From contig NC_065536.1 of the NCBI RefSeq assembly GCF_932294415.1, positions 56,793,854-56,857,853 on the forward strand: a DNA stretch of 64,000 nt. The letters run 5' to 3'. The notes beneath the pieces were generated by a model. It was given only the letters and a program-made list of their open reading frames with translations, was not told where the DNA came from and did no database searches. Made by a program: the position numbers and the translations under genes. Source of the DNA: Quercus robur. Lineage: Eukaryota; Streptophyta; Magnoliopsida; Fagales; Fagaceae. Below are positions 43,407-58,923 of this stretch, one piece after another (positions within the stretch are counted from its first letter, which is position 1; every line of letters starts with the position of its first letter).

Positions 43407-45204
43407 TAAATCAAATTCTCCTCTTACCAATACTACAATATTTGTTTCTTTTGTTAACGAGTTAGAGCATTCCAATGGAGCTAATGAACATCAAAAACTT
43501 GGACTGTTGGTCAAACAAAATGTGAAAGAACCTATGCATATTCATATTTTGATTAGTTAAATGAACCCAAACATGTAGTTCAATTCAGTCTTGTGTGTTC
43601 TCGAAGTATGAACTAAAAAAATCATTGGAATTCCATTCAGTATACTTGTTTTGTGGCAACATTTTTCAACCAGATAACATACTCAAATCAAACAAATAGT
43701 CATAATTATCGGGACCTGATGCCGTGCTGTACATGTCCACGTTTTGATGAGTTTTAACTTCTCTCTTGTCCTCAACCCTATCCTAGTACCCACTTGTTAC
43801 CACTGCATTGTCGTCTTTCTTCCAATAATAAAAGCTGATTTTTCTTTCACTTTGTCTTTACATATATATAGAGACAGATGGGTTCTTGATTTGAGACGTG
43901 TTCACGTATCCCATCATGGATTTCTTCCTCTAAAAAAAAAAAATTTCCACAGTACTTTCTTTTCATGGTTTGGACTTAGGGTGCAAATGATTCAAAATTA
44001 GGTCTAAGATGTCACGGGAAGTATTGCTAGTGAGAGACAGAAATCAATCATAAAATATTGCTGAGAAATATACCTCTTTTATTATTATTTTTGGCAAACT
44101 GATAGATATATATCAAGTCACGAGAAGTATTTGCTCAGCTGGGTAGCAATGTTTCCCTTACATTATCTGTACCAGTTGGCTTGTTAGACATTATTTTAAG
44201 GAATGAGCAAAAATGTTTACAACAAATAAGACGTACTGGTATAGCACATGCATGCAACAGAATTCTTCTGCCTCAAACACACAACTTTGACATAGACAAA
44301 ACTATTCAGGACTATTGAAATAGGTTGGATTCTACGCCACCAAACTCGATAAAACTTAACAGTGATGACAGTGTCAAAGGAACACCAAGGTATCCTAAGA
44401 GATGATAATGGTCGATGGGTGAAGGGATATGCTTGTATCTATGTCATATATTCTGGTCGTTTTATGTTATAATTTTAAAAAATTGCTCGTGTCACCATGT
44501 TGTATCTGTGTCCATGCTACCTATAGGAGATATACACTTTGAACATATCCAGGAGCATCCATGCAAAAATCATATTTAAGGACAATAAATTTTTTTTTTT
44601 TTTTGATAAATCGAAAGTTGAGATGAGAAATTTGAACCCTAATGTTTCTGTTAAAAATACTAAGAGGTATCATTTAAGCTACAAATCTCTTGACAAAATT
44701 AGGGATAATGAGATATATAATATGGAATTTTGTTATAACTTAGCAATTAGATTATATGCATTTGTTGTAGGGAATATACACGAAATTCCTACATTTGTAA
44801 GATGTAAAAATAGAAAAAAAAATGTATCAAAGAAAATAATCACCCAAAACAATATTTGCGTAGTTCGACAATTTGCCTATATCTATTGAATTGTAGTGAT
44901 TTTACTATTCACAGAGAAAAATACAAAATGCGACAGTAAAGTTTTCTCTCTCAAAACAACACGTCAATTCCTAATCTCTAAACAAAAGTGTTGTTGTTGT
45001 TTTTTTTTTTTTTTTTTTTTTTTTTTTTCATGCGCACAGGATTCACATTAAGCTAAAAAATATACCAAAATTTTTACCTAAGGTCCGAGAGCTATAATTC
45101 AGATTAAATACAACTAAGCTCCAAAAAACTTAACATTTGTCATCCTGAAAATAGAAGTGCTCAATACTAGCAGGCCAATGGTTATGAAATTTGTATTTAA
45201 CATA
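43407..45204. other. Intergenic region between LINE-B and the first hAT element
   Basis: AT-rich. It holds a decayed RNase H fragment (44322-44450) and a 29-T tract at about 45000-45028. The frame at 44539-44889 is low complexity with no recognisable domain. Confidence 0.5.
44322..44450 (+). pseudogene. RNase H-domain remnant of a retroelement
   Basis: Two frames give PPNSIKLNSDDSVKG and then LRDDNGRWVKGYAC, matching the first two strands of the RNase H fold in plant LINE-type or retroelement-derived proteins (N-x-D-G-S and GVLRDxxGRW). A frameshift and deletion separate the parts, and the second residue of the DG pair is Asp. Confidence 0.55.
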
Positions 45205-45212
45205 TCCACATG

Positions 45213-46403
45213 CAGTGGCGGAGCCACGTGAGGACCGAGGGGGGCCTTGGCCCCCCCAAAATTTTTCCGCTTAGCCCCCCTAAATTTTTTTTTTTTATAA
45301 AAAATATCTTAAATAATTTGAAGACTCTTAAATAATTGTCATTTTGGCCCCCCCATCCCTGATAATATACCTATATAAAGTCTAAAAATAAATACAATTT
45401 TCAGTACAATAAAATATAATCCACAAATACATGTAAACAAATTACAATAATTACATATTTAGCATCTTTAAAACGAATACAGATATATTAACAATTACCA
45501 CAACATATTAGGCCCAAAAAACTATTATCTCAACAAATAAAAGAGAAAAAAAATTCTAATTTTCATCCCAATGTATCTAGGTCTTACTTGTACACGGCAA
45601 AAAAAATTGAAAAGTCTGAAACTTTGTCTCTCCCACACACTGCCACATAGTTGCAGCAGTCTTGCAGTTGCAGAACAGAAAAAATCTTTCAACAGGTGAC
45701 TCTCTCTCTCTCTCGCACTCTCTGTCTCCGTTGAGGACTTGGGCTTTGCATTCTTCTTCTTTTTCTTCTTTCAGTTCTTTCTCTTTTCCTTCAGCGGTTC
45801 AGCCTCCTTCAGTCCTTCTCGCCACAGCCACTGCACTGTCTTTGCCCCCTTCTTCTTTCTTTTTTTAATCTTTTCAGATTTTAGATCTTTCCTTCTCATC
45901 CCTTTGTTTAAAAGTAAAATTTTTGTCTCTTTGTTTAAAGGTAAAGGTTTTGTCTTTATTCTGCACTTTCTAGAATTGTAGTAGTTAAATATATATGTAC
46001 TGTGTTCAATTTTTGTTGGGTAAACGTGATATGTGTTGAATTGAGGCCATAAAAAGTGACTAATTTTGTACCATTCTTATTTCAATCGTCAGTAGGCTAC
46101 AGCTGTGGGCCCCTTAATTTGTGACTCAATTTTGTGAAGCTTCTTGTGCTTGTGCTTGTGCTTGACAGCTTGTGTGCTGTGTCACCGTGCTCCAGGTATT
46201 TGCCCATTTTATACTTGATTAAAGATATTAAATCATTTTTTTTAAATTTTGTCTCATGATTGCTTAATTTTAATTAAATATACTTTGGTTTATACATACT
46301 CAGTTATGAAATATTGTATATTACTATTTGACATTTCATACACACACAAAAAAAAAAATTTATACATGGTCCCCCCAAATATAAATTCCTGGCTCCGCCA
46401 CTG
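45213..46403. mobile_element. Non-autonomous hAT element, 1,191 bp, perfect 8-bp target duplication
   Basis: Terminal inverted repeats CAGTGGCGGAGCCA (left 45213-45226; reverse complement at 46390-46403), flanked by tccacatg at 45205-45212 and 46404-46411. Subterminal poly-G/C blocks (ggccccccc) are inverted at the two ends. No transposase domain was found; the interior has CT-rich, leader-like sequence (45660-45870) whose ORFs are low complexity. Confidence 0.88.
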
Positions 46404-47401
46404 TCCACATGATTTAACTAATTTGATTATTGATTGCAGGCAATTACCAGAGAGACTTTAGCAGATCTTAATTGAACACACATACCGAGAAGCTAGTGGA
46501 TTTGCAACTTACAGACAGGTTGGCTGCTGTAGAAAATGACCAATAGGAAGGAAAGATACTTTTTGATACCTGCTCAATGATGTTTACTTTTACTTAGTTA
46601 TATATTATATATAGAAAGTAATGTTTATTATACATAAATTATTTTACACAGTTATACTTAGACCCAAAAAATAATAGTGACTTCAAGTCACGATTTGGAA
46701 TAACTTTTATATAATTTTTAGAAATTTATATAACCATGATTACTGATCAGTACATGACCATTTGAGTTATTGTGAAAGGAGAAGATCGAGCATTCAACAT
46801 TGATTATTTTTGGAGATTCCCCATCACTTCACGCGTGGTTATGAAATTCACTTTTGTACGAAACTGATCACAGCAATTGCTAATTTGCTAGTAAATCTAG
46901 GGCATCATTGAGTTGTTCCTTTCTCCTCCGCAGGTTAATTGTATTATTGTGCTGTACAATTTTGCTTCTTTCAGAAGGACGGTCTCAAGTGTCAACCGTG
47001 GGTTCATTATTTGTTTTTGGTCGGATTAGGTTTTTGTTTTACTCCTCAAAGGATTAGGTTTTTTTTTTTACTCCTCAAAGGATTAGGTTCATTCATATGT
47101 TATCAGCTGCATGCATGTGGCATGCAACTTTGAGTATATATTTTTCTTTATATATTTATAAGAGGATTCTTCACATTGAACTGAACTTTGATGTGGTTAA
47201 ATACCCCTAAATCGTAGGTTTAATAGGGAAAAAAATTTAAAGATAACTTAGTAAAAATATATTTTCAACTTCACATAAAATGCCAATAAAATAAGACACT
47301 CTCTTACTAATTCATGTCTTCAAAACAAATTTATCCAAATTAAAAAAAAAAAAAAATTATGACTCTAGACCAAAAAAAAAAAAAAAACAACGACCATCAT
47401 T

Positions 47402-47431
47402 ACACGCGCAAAGTGCGTGTGATGAGACTAG
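47402..47431 (+). mobile_element. Helitron-like 3' terminus
   Basis: An 8-bp hairpin (acacgcgc, loop aaa, gtgcgtgt, one G-T pair) is followed 7 bases later by CTAG at 47428-47431 and then T. This is the canonical 3' layout of Helitrons. The 5' end is not located. Confidence 0.55.
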
Positions 47432-47887
47432 TTTTTCTTTATGGTGAATGAAAACTTTATTCATCTATTTTAAAATAAATTATAAATCACAATTATATGT
47501 GTTTGGGATTAAATTATAAGCTAGCTTTTTACTTTTATGTGCTGCTATAGTTTTTTAAAGCTTTACTTTTTTAAAATACAAATATATTTTTAGCAAAATA
47601 AATTCAACAAAAAAATTAAATAAACTGTTTCCAAGTAATTAATCAACAAGTAATCAACAGAAGTAATATAAATATTGGAGGTTCTCAACTCTTAAGTACA
47701 TCGGAAGGGTAAATTTTGTTTATTTATTGAAATAGTTATAATATACTATTAATTTTGCAACTCAATTTCTTATTCCTTGAACTCCTAAACACTTTATTCT
47801 TGAAATAGTTATTGTTTGTTGAAATAGTGTTAATTAATTATAAAGCTCTTGTCGGCAATAGAAAATTAGTAATGCAAAATAGTAGTC

Positions 47888-47918
47888 TGTACGTATCACA
47901 TTGAATGTGATACGTACA
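47888..47918. repeat. Perfect 31-bp palindrome
   Basis: Arms tgtacgtatcacatt and aatgtgatacgtaca around a single G. Related half-sites (acattcaatgtgaaacgtgc) follow at about 47949-47968. Confidence 0.8.
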
Positions 47919-48298
47919 TCAACCGTACATCAACTGTCAATGTGAAAACATTCAATGTGAAACGTGCACCTAACATCATGCATGGTATAATTGCATTAAA
48001 TCGCCAACTGTCTAACGACAGTTGTAGGGACTTGGGAGTGAATTAAAGAAGGCCTGCAGGCTGCAGGTGCATGATGGGGACACGATATACTTCGTAACGG
48101 TGGATGAATTAATCTAAAGCCAAAATACAATTCACACTGTGTCTTTATATTTTAAGTTGTGTCAATTATGTTACATACAAATTCATGAGTCCACAATATC
48201 AATAATAGATAGAAGATAACGAAATAATACAACAAAAAATAAACAATATTGTTAGAATTTTCTAATGTTGGCATATTTTATTGTTTTTGCAATCATTT

Positions 48299-48432
48299 AT
48301 GGTCTGTTTGGATTAAGATTGAGGGAGGAGGAGGAGTAGAGTAGATTTAATATAAAATTAATTTATTTTTAGCTAACTCTACTTTACTCCCCTACACTCC
48401 TCCTTCTTCTCCCCTCCATTCAAACAGATCAT
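48299..48432. mobile_element. MITE, second copy of the 14901-15027 family
   Basis: Left end atggtctgtttggattaag and right end attcaaacagatcat form imperfect inverted repeats, with GA-rich then CT-rich inner arms (gggaggaggaggag, ctcctccttcttctcccct). About 134 bp. Confidence 0.55.
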
Positions 48433-48529
48433 TTCTTGTATTTGTTTTTATTAATGATGATATCAAAAATCATTAGTAAGTTATACAGTCCTCACATGCT
48501 TAAGACAACATCTGCACAACACAGAAAAA

Positions 48530-48990
48530 AAAGACCTCAAGAGAGTACCAGTATGGTTCTGGGCAAAGACCCTTCGAATGTTAAGTTAGAGAACTTTCTT
48601 CACAACTCTAGAGTGTCAAAGTCGGGGTAAGTTATGCATACCTTGATTTGTGAGGCTTTTATAGTAGTGTAGAATTAACATTCGTTCCTTGGCAGATAGG
48701 GTCATTCCTTGTAGGGAAGATTCTCATTAATAGGCATATTTTGTGAGATCCTTTCCTTGTGGGAATCCTCTTGATAAGGGTTAACTGTGAGGCGCAAGAT
48801 GTTTCCTTACATACTCATGCGTGGAAGCCAAGCAAGGCCTCGTTAGACTCGTCAAAGATTTCTTTATCCCCGTCAATTTCCTTCCGTTAGCTTCTTATCC
48901 CGTCTAGGCATTTTGGTCATCTCATACAGGTGTCGTTGATCTTAAGGTGGAGTTGTCGGCCTTGAGGTGATATCCTTTATGTCTCTAAAT
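48530..48990 (-). repeat. Probable truncated gypsy LTR
   Basis: Segment order on minus resembles plant gypsy LTRs: a gcctcacaaatcaagg block, a tctagagttgtgaagaaag block and a promoter-like ataaaag. No partner LTR or target duplication was seen, so boundaries are rough. Confidence 0.35.
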
Positions 48991-49972
48991 GCAAAAGTAA
49001 GGCTGACAAGTTCATTAGGACCATTGGCTTCATCTTACATGAATGAGTTTAACATCCATTTGGAATTATCCTTATCAATCAAGTTGTATTGCACATTAGA
49101 TTAGAGGACCAAGTGCTAAAACATAGAGTTGCTGATTGAATAATTTCGGTCATGTGAATTAGGGTATATCAAGCGAATTTTACACGAAAGTACAACTTTT
49201 AAAAATTAGTTCAACAGAGAATCATATGAGAAACTCACGAATAATTCAGTCAAGCAAAAGTCACAACTTGAGAGAAAGTTGTTACTTTCCTTCCCAACAT
49301 TTCCAATCCAATTAGCCCTCTTATATATCTCACAATACCCATAGAAAGGCCATAAGAATTCCCAGATTGAGAGTGAGAGAGTTACCCATTTTTCTTAGGA
49401 GAAAAACCCATTGTAGTCTACACCTTCATCCTCTCCAATTGACATATCCTTAGATAGGAGACCCAAGCTATGCACACTAGAGATACCTCGAGTGATCTTT
49501 TTTGAAGCTTGGTGATGGGAATCACAAGCGCAATCCCAAAATCTTTAAGAGTCTTGAAGTTGCCAAGGAGACTTGATCTTGTGGGGCGCAGCTTAACTTG
49601 CAAAATTGGTAGCTTCTAAAGAGAAAGGATTGGTGCAATCGATTGTGAGTAAGAGCGGGGAGCTTGAATACATTTTCATTTATGTTGCTTGGAGCTGGTT
49701 TGTAAATGTTATGTATTAAAACTATTATTACTAGTGGATTGGTTGGTGTTATAGGACTTGTAGAGTTGTTTTTCCCAAATTGGATTTTTCTCTTTGTAAA
49801 CACTTCACAGTGTTTGGGTGATTGTTTTGTTTGGATTTGATGCTTTATTGTGTTTATCCATGTATCAATCAATTGGTTAATTCATTAATTGGGCTTAATT
49901 GAATAATTAGCTTTAAATTGGAATTAGTTATAATTGGGAGGTCTAACTCGATGCTTTTTCAAATAAAAATAA

Positions 49973-50637
49973 GTGGAAATTACAATTTGTCCATCTGTGG
50001 TTTGTCCGAAAAACACTTTGCATACCTATAATTTAAAAATTAGCACTTTACTCACCTGAGGTAAGCTCTGTTTGTCTAAGTTACCAACATCTATTAAAAA
50101 TATGGGTAAATTTGTATTTATCTACCCCTTTATGTCTCTCTCCTCTCAAAACATAAAAAAACTAAAAAAATCAAGAGAAAAAAGGATCTAAAAGCTAGGT
50201 TTTGTAAAAATTAAAACTTAACTTAAAGGAAGACTAATTTATAGGTTTTGTGTTATCTTATAAAATTTTTCCTTTCTGAGCTTTTGAAGTTGGTATTGAT
50301 TACAAGTTAGTAGGAGGGTAACAAAACTTCAAACTCAAAAATAATAAAAGAAGTTCAAGAAAACCAAAAACAAAAAAATGCCGCCCCAAACATCTAAAAC
50401 ACTCATCACAAGACATGGGATTAGAATTTAAGGAAACCAAAACAAACACCAAAAGATTTCTTTGAGAGGATTTCCTAATCTATGACCTTATAAACCAAAG
50501 TCAACCCCACCAACCTATCACCTTTTTTGGAGTTGTTAAAGTAAAGACAAACCCAATTAATTCTCCAAACACAAAAATCCTCTCTTGTACAAAGCCTTAA
50601 AACCAAGATTGAAGAAAACCCAAAAAGCTAAAACATG

Positions 50638-50671
<34 letters not shown>

Positions 50672-51932
50672 AACATTTCATTGCGATGAGTGAGTCAAGG
50701 GCGTCAACTGGGCAGAATGCTTATGAGCAAAGGCCCAGTTGGACAAGTCAAGCATGGACTAACTCTACCTAAAAGTAAGGAACTTTGGAAAAATGAAACC
50801 ATTGTTTGGTATTGTACTTGAAGAGGAGTGTGGAACCCAAGGATAATCAAAGAGGGTTGGTGAGGAAAAATCTGGTGCCAAAGGTAAAAAGGATTAGAAT
50901 TTAGGAAGAGAAGGTATGGTGGTGGTTTATGTGAAAAGATAGAGTTTTTCACATAACCTCTGTTAAAATCTAAAAGTTGTAGTCATTTCACACTTACGTT
51001 CACATTTAGAGCTATAGTCAAAAGTTATTATTAAAACAAAGAAGATCTAAAATTTAGGTTTTAATTTTTACAAAACCTAGCTTTTAGACCTTCTTATTTC
51101 TTGATTTTTTTTTTTTTAATGTTTTGAGAGGAGATTCATCAAAGGATAACCAAAATACAAATTTACACATGTTTTTAATAGAGGTGGGTGACGGGAGACA
51201 AATGAAACTTACCTCAAGTGGGTAAAGTGCAAAATTTTAAATCACAGGTAGGCAAAGTGTTTTTCGGCTAAACCACAGGTAGGGGTGTCCACGGGTCGGG
51301 TCGGGTCGGTTTTGGACCCAACCCGGACCCGACCCGCCGGCGTCGGGTGGAAGGCGGAGGGACCCGAAACCGACCGCCGACGTCACTCGGTCGGGTCGGT
51401 TTTGGGTTCGGGTAGTGTTCGGGTGGGTCGGTCGGTGTTGAGAGTCGCCGGATCCTGCAAATGTCGCCGGAATCTCCTCGAATGTCGCCGGAATCTCTTC
51501 GAATGACGTCGGAATCTGCAAAAATCCAGTAGATCTGCACCAAAAATCGCCGAAATCAGCCTGGATCTCCTCGAATCTCGCCGGATCTCACCAAATATGG
51601 TCCAAATCTCGCTTGGATCTCCTCAAATGTCGCCGGATCTCACCAAATCTCGCTCGAATTCGCCGGATCTCAACCAATCTCGCTTGAATGTCGCCGGATA
51701 TTGCCAGATTTATATATAACGTCGGTCGGGTCGGGTGGCTCGGGTTTTGGAGAAGAAAACCCGCCACTCGACCCGCCGGCGTCGGGTCTTGAGGTCAGAA
51801 ACCCGTCACCGACCGTCGGAGTGGTCGGTTCGGACGGTTGCCGGTTCGGGTTCGGGCGGGTTGGTCGGGTTGGTCGGGTTTCGGGTTGGGTTGGACACCC
51901 CTAACCACAGGTGGGCAAAGTATAATTTTCCC
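49973..51932. mobile_element. Long-TIR Mutator-like element, 1,960 bp including a nested insert
   Basis: Inverted arms of at least 250 bp. The left arm (49973 to about 50230) contains ctgtggtttgtccgaaaaac and aaaagctaggttttgtaaaa; the right arm carries the reverse complements (about 51030-51270, completed at 51913-51932 after the nested insert). A 9-bp duplication taaaaataa flanks it (49964-49972 and 51933-51941). There is no transposase. The interior is AT-rich with a 30-A tract at 50638-50667. Confidence 0.8.
51281..51902. mobile_element. GC-rich Mutator-type MITE nested in the larger element, 622 bp
   Basis: Ends aggggtgtcca and tggacacccct are perfect inverted repeats, flanked by the 10-bp duplication aaccacaggt (51271-51280 and 51903-51912). 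Both arms are rich in gggtcgggtcgg, and the centre holds diverged repeats of a tcgccggatctc block. It splits the right arm of the outer element. Confidence 0.85.
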
Positions 51933-52442
51933 TAAAAATAATCATAAGCAGTGAAGCAATTAATTAAATTAAATGGTGGACAAATCAGATGGACTCCTCC
52001 TAAAAATAGGAAGAGCTTGAAGTGACACTAGTGTGGTATCAACCTAATAACTTTGATACTTAAAGAAGATATGAATACCTTCAATGAGTAATTATCATGA
52101 TGTGAGATGATGTAGAATCAGGGATGAAGCTTTTCCTAGGCTTTGGGGGGGCAATGGCCCCCTTATTTATTTAGTTATTTATTTATTTATTTTTATAAAT
52201 ATTAGTGTGCGTTTGGCATGAATGAATGAATGTTGCTAGCTTATTTTACTATTTGACTTATTTTTACTACTATTCATGGGCCACACTGCACTTTTTGGTA
52301 CTATTTATGGGCTCCATTGTACTATTTCAACTAACTTTTACCTTTATTTATAGTATTTTTAGCAAAAAAAATTGTAGTTTCAGCAAAATAAGCGGATTTC
52401 AAATAAACCCTTAGTATATATAAGTATTAATTTTAGCAATTT

Positions 52443-52840
52443 AGGGTACATTGTAAATTACACTCCTAAAGTTTAGAGGTGTTTGAATTTTAGATCCAGA
52501 AGTTTTAAAATTTGGATTTTACCTCCTGAAGTTTGAGGTATTTGGATTTTACACCATGACGTTTTAGAATTTGGATTTTATCCCATAAAATTTAGGAGTG
52601 TTTAGATTTTACTCTCTAAAGTTTGAGAGTGTTTGAATTTTACACCCTAAAGTTTCAGAATTTGGGAGTGTAAAATCTAAACACTTCCAAATTTTAGGGG
52701 GTAAAATCCAAATTCTAAAACATTAGGGTGTAAAATCTAAACACTCAAAACTTCAGGGGGTAAAATCCAAATTCCGAAACTTCAGGGTGTAAAATCTAAA
52801 CACCCTCAAAACTTTAGGGATGTAATTTGCAATTTACCAA
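52443..52840. repeat. Inverted array of roughly 33-bp units nested in the hAT element
   Basis: The left half repeats gtttgaattttacaccc-like and gaatttggattttacc-like units. The right half repeats their reverse complements (gggtgtaaaatctaaacac, ggggtaaaatccaaattc). Outer ends ggtacattgtaaattacac and gtaatttgcaatttacc match in inverted orientation. The whole could fold into one long hairpin; it resembles a MITE. Confidence 0.7.
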
Positions 52841-52870
52841 AAAATTTAAATAGAACTACAATGGTCATAC

Positions 52871-53218
52871 TTGTTGAATGGACTAGTGAGAACTAAAAAA
52901 TTAGAATACTACTTGCTTGTTTGTAGAGTGGTCACACTTGTGTTTACTCTTCTAGTTTCTACTACAACTACAGAACTATCATTTTCAACTATGAATGTCA
53001 CCAAAACTAAGTTTCACAATAAAATGCAAGATAAGTTTTTTATGAACGCCATGATGTTATTCATTGAAAGGGACATTGTTGTGACAATTAGTATGGATTC
53101 AATCATAAATAATTTTGAATGTTTAAAAACAGCCAAGTTCCATTTTCATAAATTATTGTATTGTATTATAATAAGAAGCAATGATTTTGTATCTTTTTCT
53201 TTGTTGATAATTTGTTAA
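52871..53218 (+). pseudogene. hAT transposase C-terminal dimerisation domain fragment
   Basis: The frame reads CRVVTLVFTLLVSTTTTELSF then MNVTKTKFHNKMQDKFF and MLFIERDIV. This fits the hAT dimerisation region (VSTATTERSFSAMNxVKTRLRNKM and IEREI in relatives) with changes such as ELS for ERS. Everything upstream, including the zinc finger and catalytic DDE part, is missing. Confidence 0.75.
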
Positions 53219-53311
53219 TATTAAATAGATGCTTATTTAAAGTTTCATAATAATTTTTTTTTGTTTATATTCCCCCCAATCCCAAATCCTAGCTCCGCCC
53301 CTGTGTAGAAT

Positions 53312-54010
53312 CAAGTTACATTTTAACCACCTTCCGCTAAGATTTCTTAATTTATAGGCTCTCTTAGGACGTATCCCATATTTTTTAGCCATTCCATGTT
53401 ATGGCTGTAATGGGTTTTATAATTGCTCCAGTATAGTCATAATTCTCAGTGTAATGTATTTCTAATTTCAAAATTTGATGCTTGGGCCAACCGTAAGTCC
53501 AAGTCGTTTATGTTGTTTGCCATAGATACTCTAGGTTGGGCTTTTTCTTCCTTGGCCTCTTCGGCTGATAGACTTGCCTAGTTTAACCAGGCCATGATTT
53601 GGTGTGTCGTACTTCATGTTATTGTTCTCTGTATTAATTGCCCATATTCACTAGCTTGCCAAGCGTCTTTGCTTTAGTGGAGAGCATTGAAAATTTGCAA
53701 AGTCATGGGCATTTTGATATTTTGAGTTTCTGACTATTGTAGAGGGCATTATTCTAAGGGAAACACCATATAGTAAATCCAAGTACATGGTCCATAAATT
53801 TATTACGGGTGACAATTGTTTGGTAACCGTGAGTATTCCTTTTTGCATAGGATGGCATATCATTATAAGGGAATTCCTTTATTGGCCATGAACAAGCCGA
53901 ATGAGAATGACAAAGATCACTCAGCACTCCAACACAAAATGTTCATGTGCTATAATTTAAATTAGTATACATTTAACTAATACAATGCAAAATTGCGCTT
54001 TTCATTCTTC
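53312..54010. other. Intergenic, 3' flank of the AOR gene
   Basis: No gene. A minus-strand AATAAA at 53804-53799 is a possible polyadenylation signal for the AOR gene. Confidence 0.4.
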
Positions 54011-58449
<4,439 letters not shown>

Positions 58450-58480
58450 CACGTGTAAGGTCAAGATTAGTCGTCACGTG
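58450..58480 (+). promoter_or_regulatory. Paired G-boxes upstream of the OB-fold gene
   Basis: CACGTG at 58450-58455 and 58475-58480, within gcacgtgtaa and gtcacgtga contexts, about 90-120 bp before the CT-rich leader at about 58570. Such pairs are typical bZIP or bHLH sites (ABA, light). Confidence 0.5.
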
Positions 58481-58564
58481 ATAAAGATCAAGGGTCCACT
58501 ACTAATTTCACAACAGCGAGTCCCTTTTTAGTTTGTAAAACTTTTTGTAGACGCCTACGTTTTC

Positions 58565-58642
58565 TCATTTTCCTCAGATCTCTCTCCCTCTCTCGCCAAC
58601 TCACAAATTTTCTTCGCATCTGCAATAAACATTCAATTCAAG
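58565..58642 (+). other. 5' leader exon of the OB-fold gene
   Basis: A CT-rich leader (tctctctccctctctcgcc) ends attcaattcaag/gtgatg at 58642. The matching acceptor is ttctttag at 59431-59438, 11 bp before the ATG, leaving a 796-bp leader intron. Confidence 0.5.
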
Positions 58643-58892
58643 GTGATGATTACTCAAGCCCTAATTTCTTCGATCTCATTTTCAATTATTTCTAACTTTT
58701 TTTTCGTTATTTTCAATTTCAAATTTTTATTAACGTGTTAAATTTTTTTTTTTGTTAATGTCGTTATTCGTGTCTAAATTAATGATAAAAAAGCAATTGG
58801 GTTTTCGATTTCCTATATTTAGTTCATGATTTGCTTTTATTTCTCTCCGATCCGTTACTTTGACCATCAAAATCTGCAATTTTTGGAAGTGA

Positions 58893-58923
<31 letters not shown>

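Larger units (their letters stand above)
46412..49963. other. Intergenic region rich in small repeats
   Basis: No host gene found. It contains a Helitron-like end (47402-47431), a perfect palindrome (47888-47918), a MITE (48299-48432) and retrotransposon-LTR-like sequence (about 48530-48990). Another stretch (about 49080-49960) looks like retroelement leader or LTR sequence but cannot be assigned. Confidence 0.45.
52119..53303 (+). mobile_element. hAT element with transposase remnant, 1,185 bp, 8-bp target duplication
   Basis: Flanked by tgtagaat at 52111-52118 and 53304-53311. The left end is cagggatgaagc and the right end, reverse complemented, is caggggcggagctaggattt, a decayed version of the CAGTGGCGGAGCCA ends at 45213. 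It encodes the end of a hAT transposase (52871-53218) and contains a nested inverted-repeat block (52443-52840). Confidence 0.85.

Noticed and set aside
44539-44889. 116-codon frame on plus
   Set aside because: AT-rich, Phe/Lys/Asn-rich, no domain, and no promoter or splice context.
45662-45981. Ser/Phe-rich frames
   Set aside because: Derived from CT-rich sequence inside the non-autonomous hAT element; the two overlapping frames show the composition is not coding.
49080-49960. Copia-type LTR or gene fragment
   Set aside because: Segments such as gggagcttgaatac look retroelement-like, but no LTR pair, coding domain or duplication could be shown.
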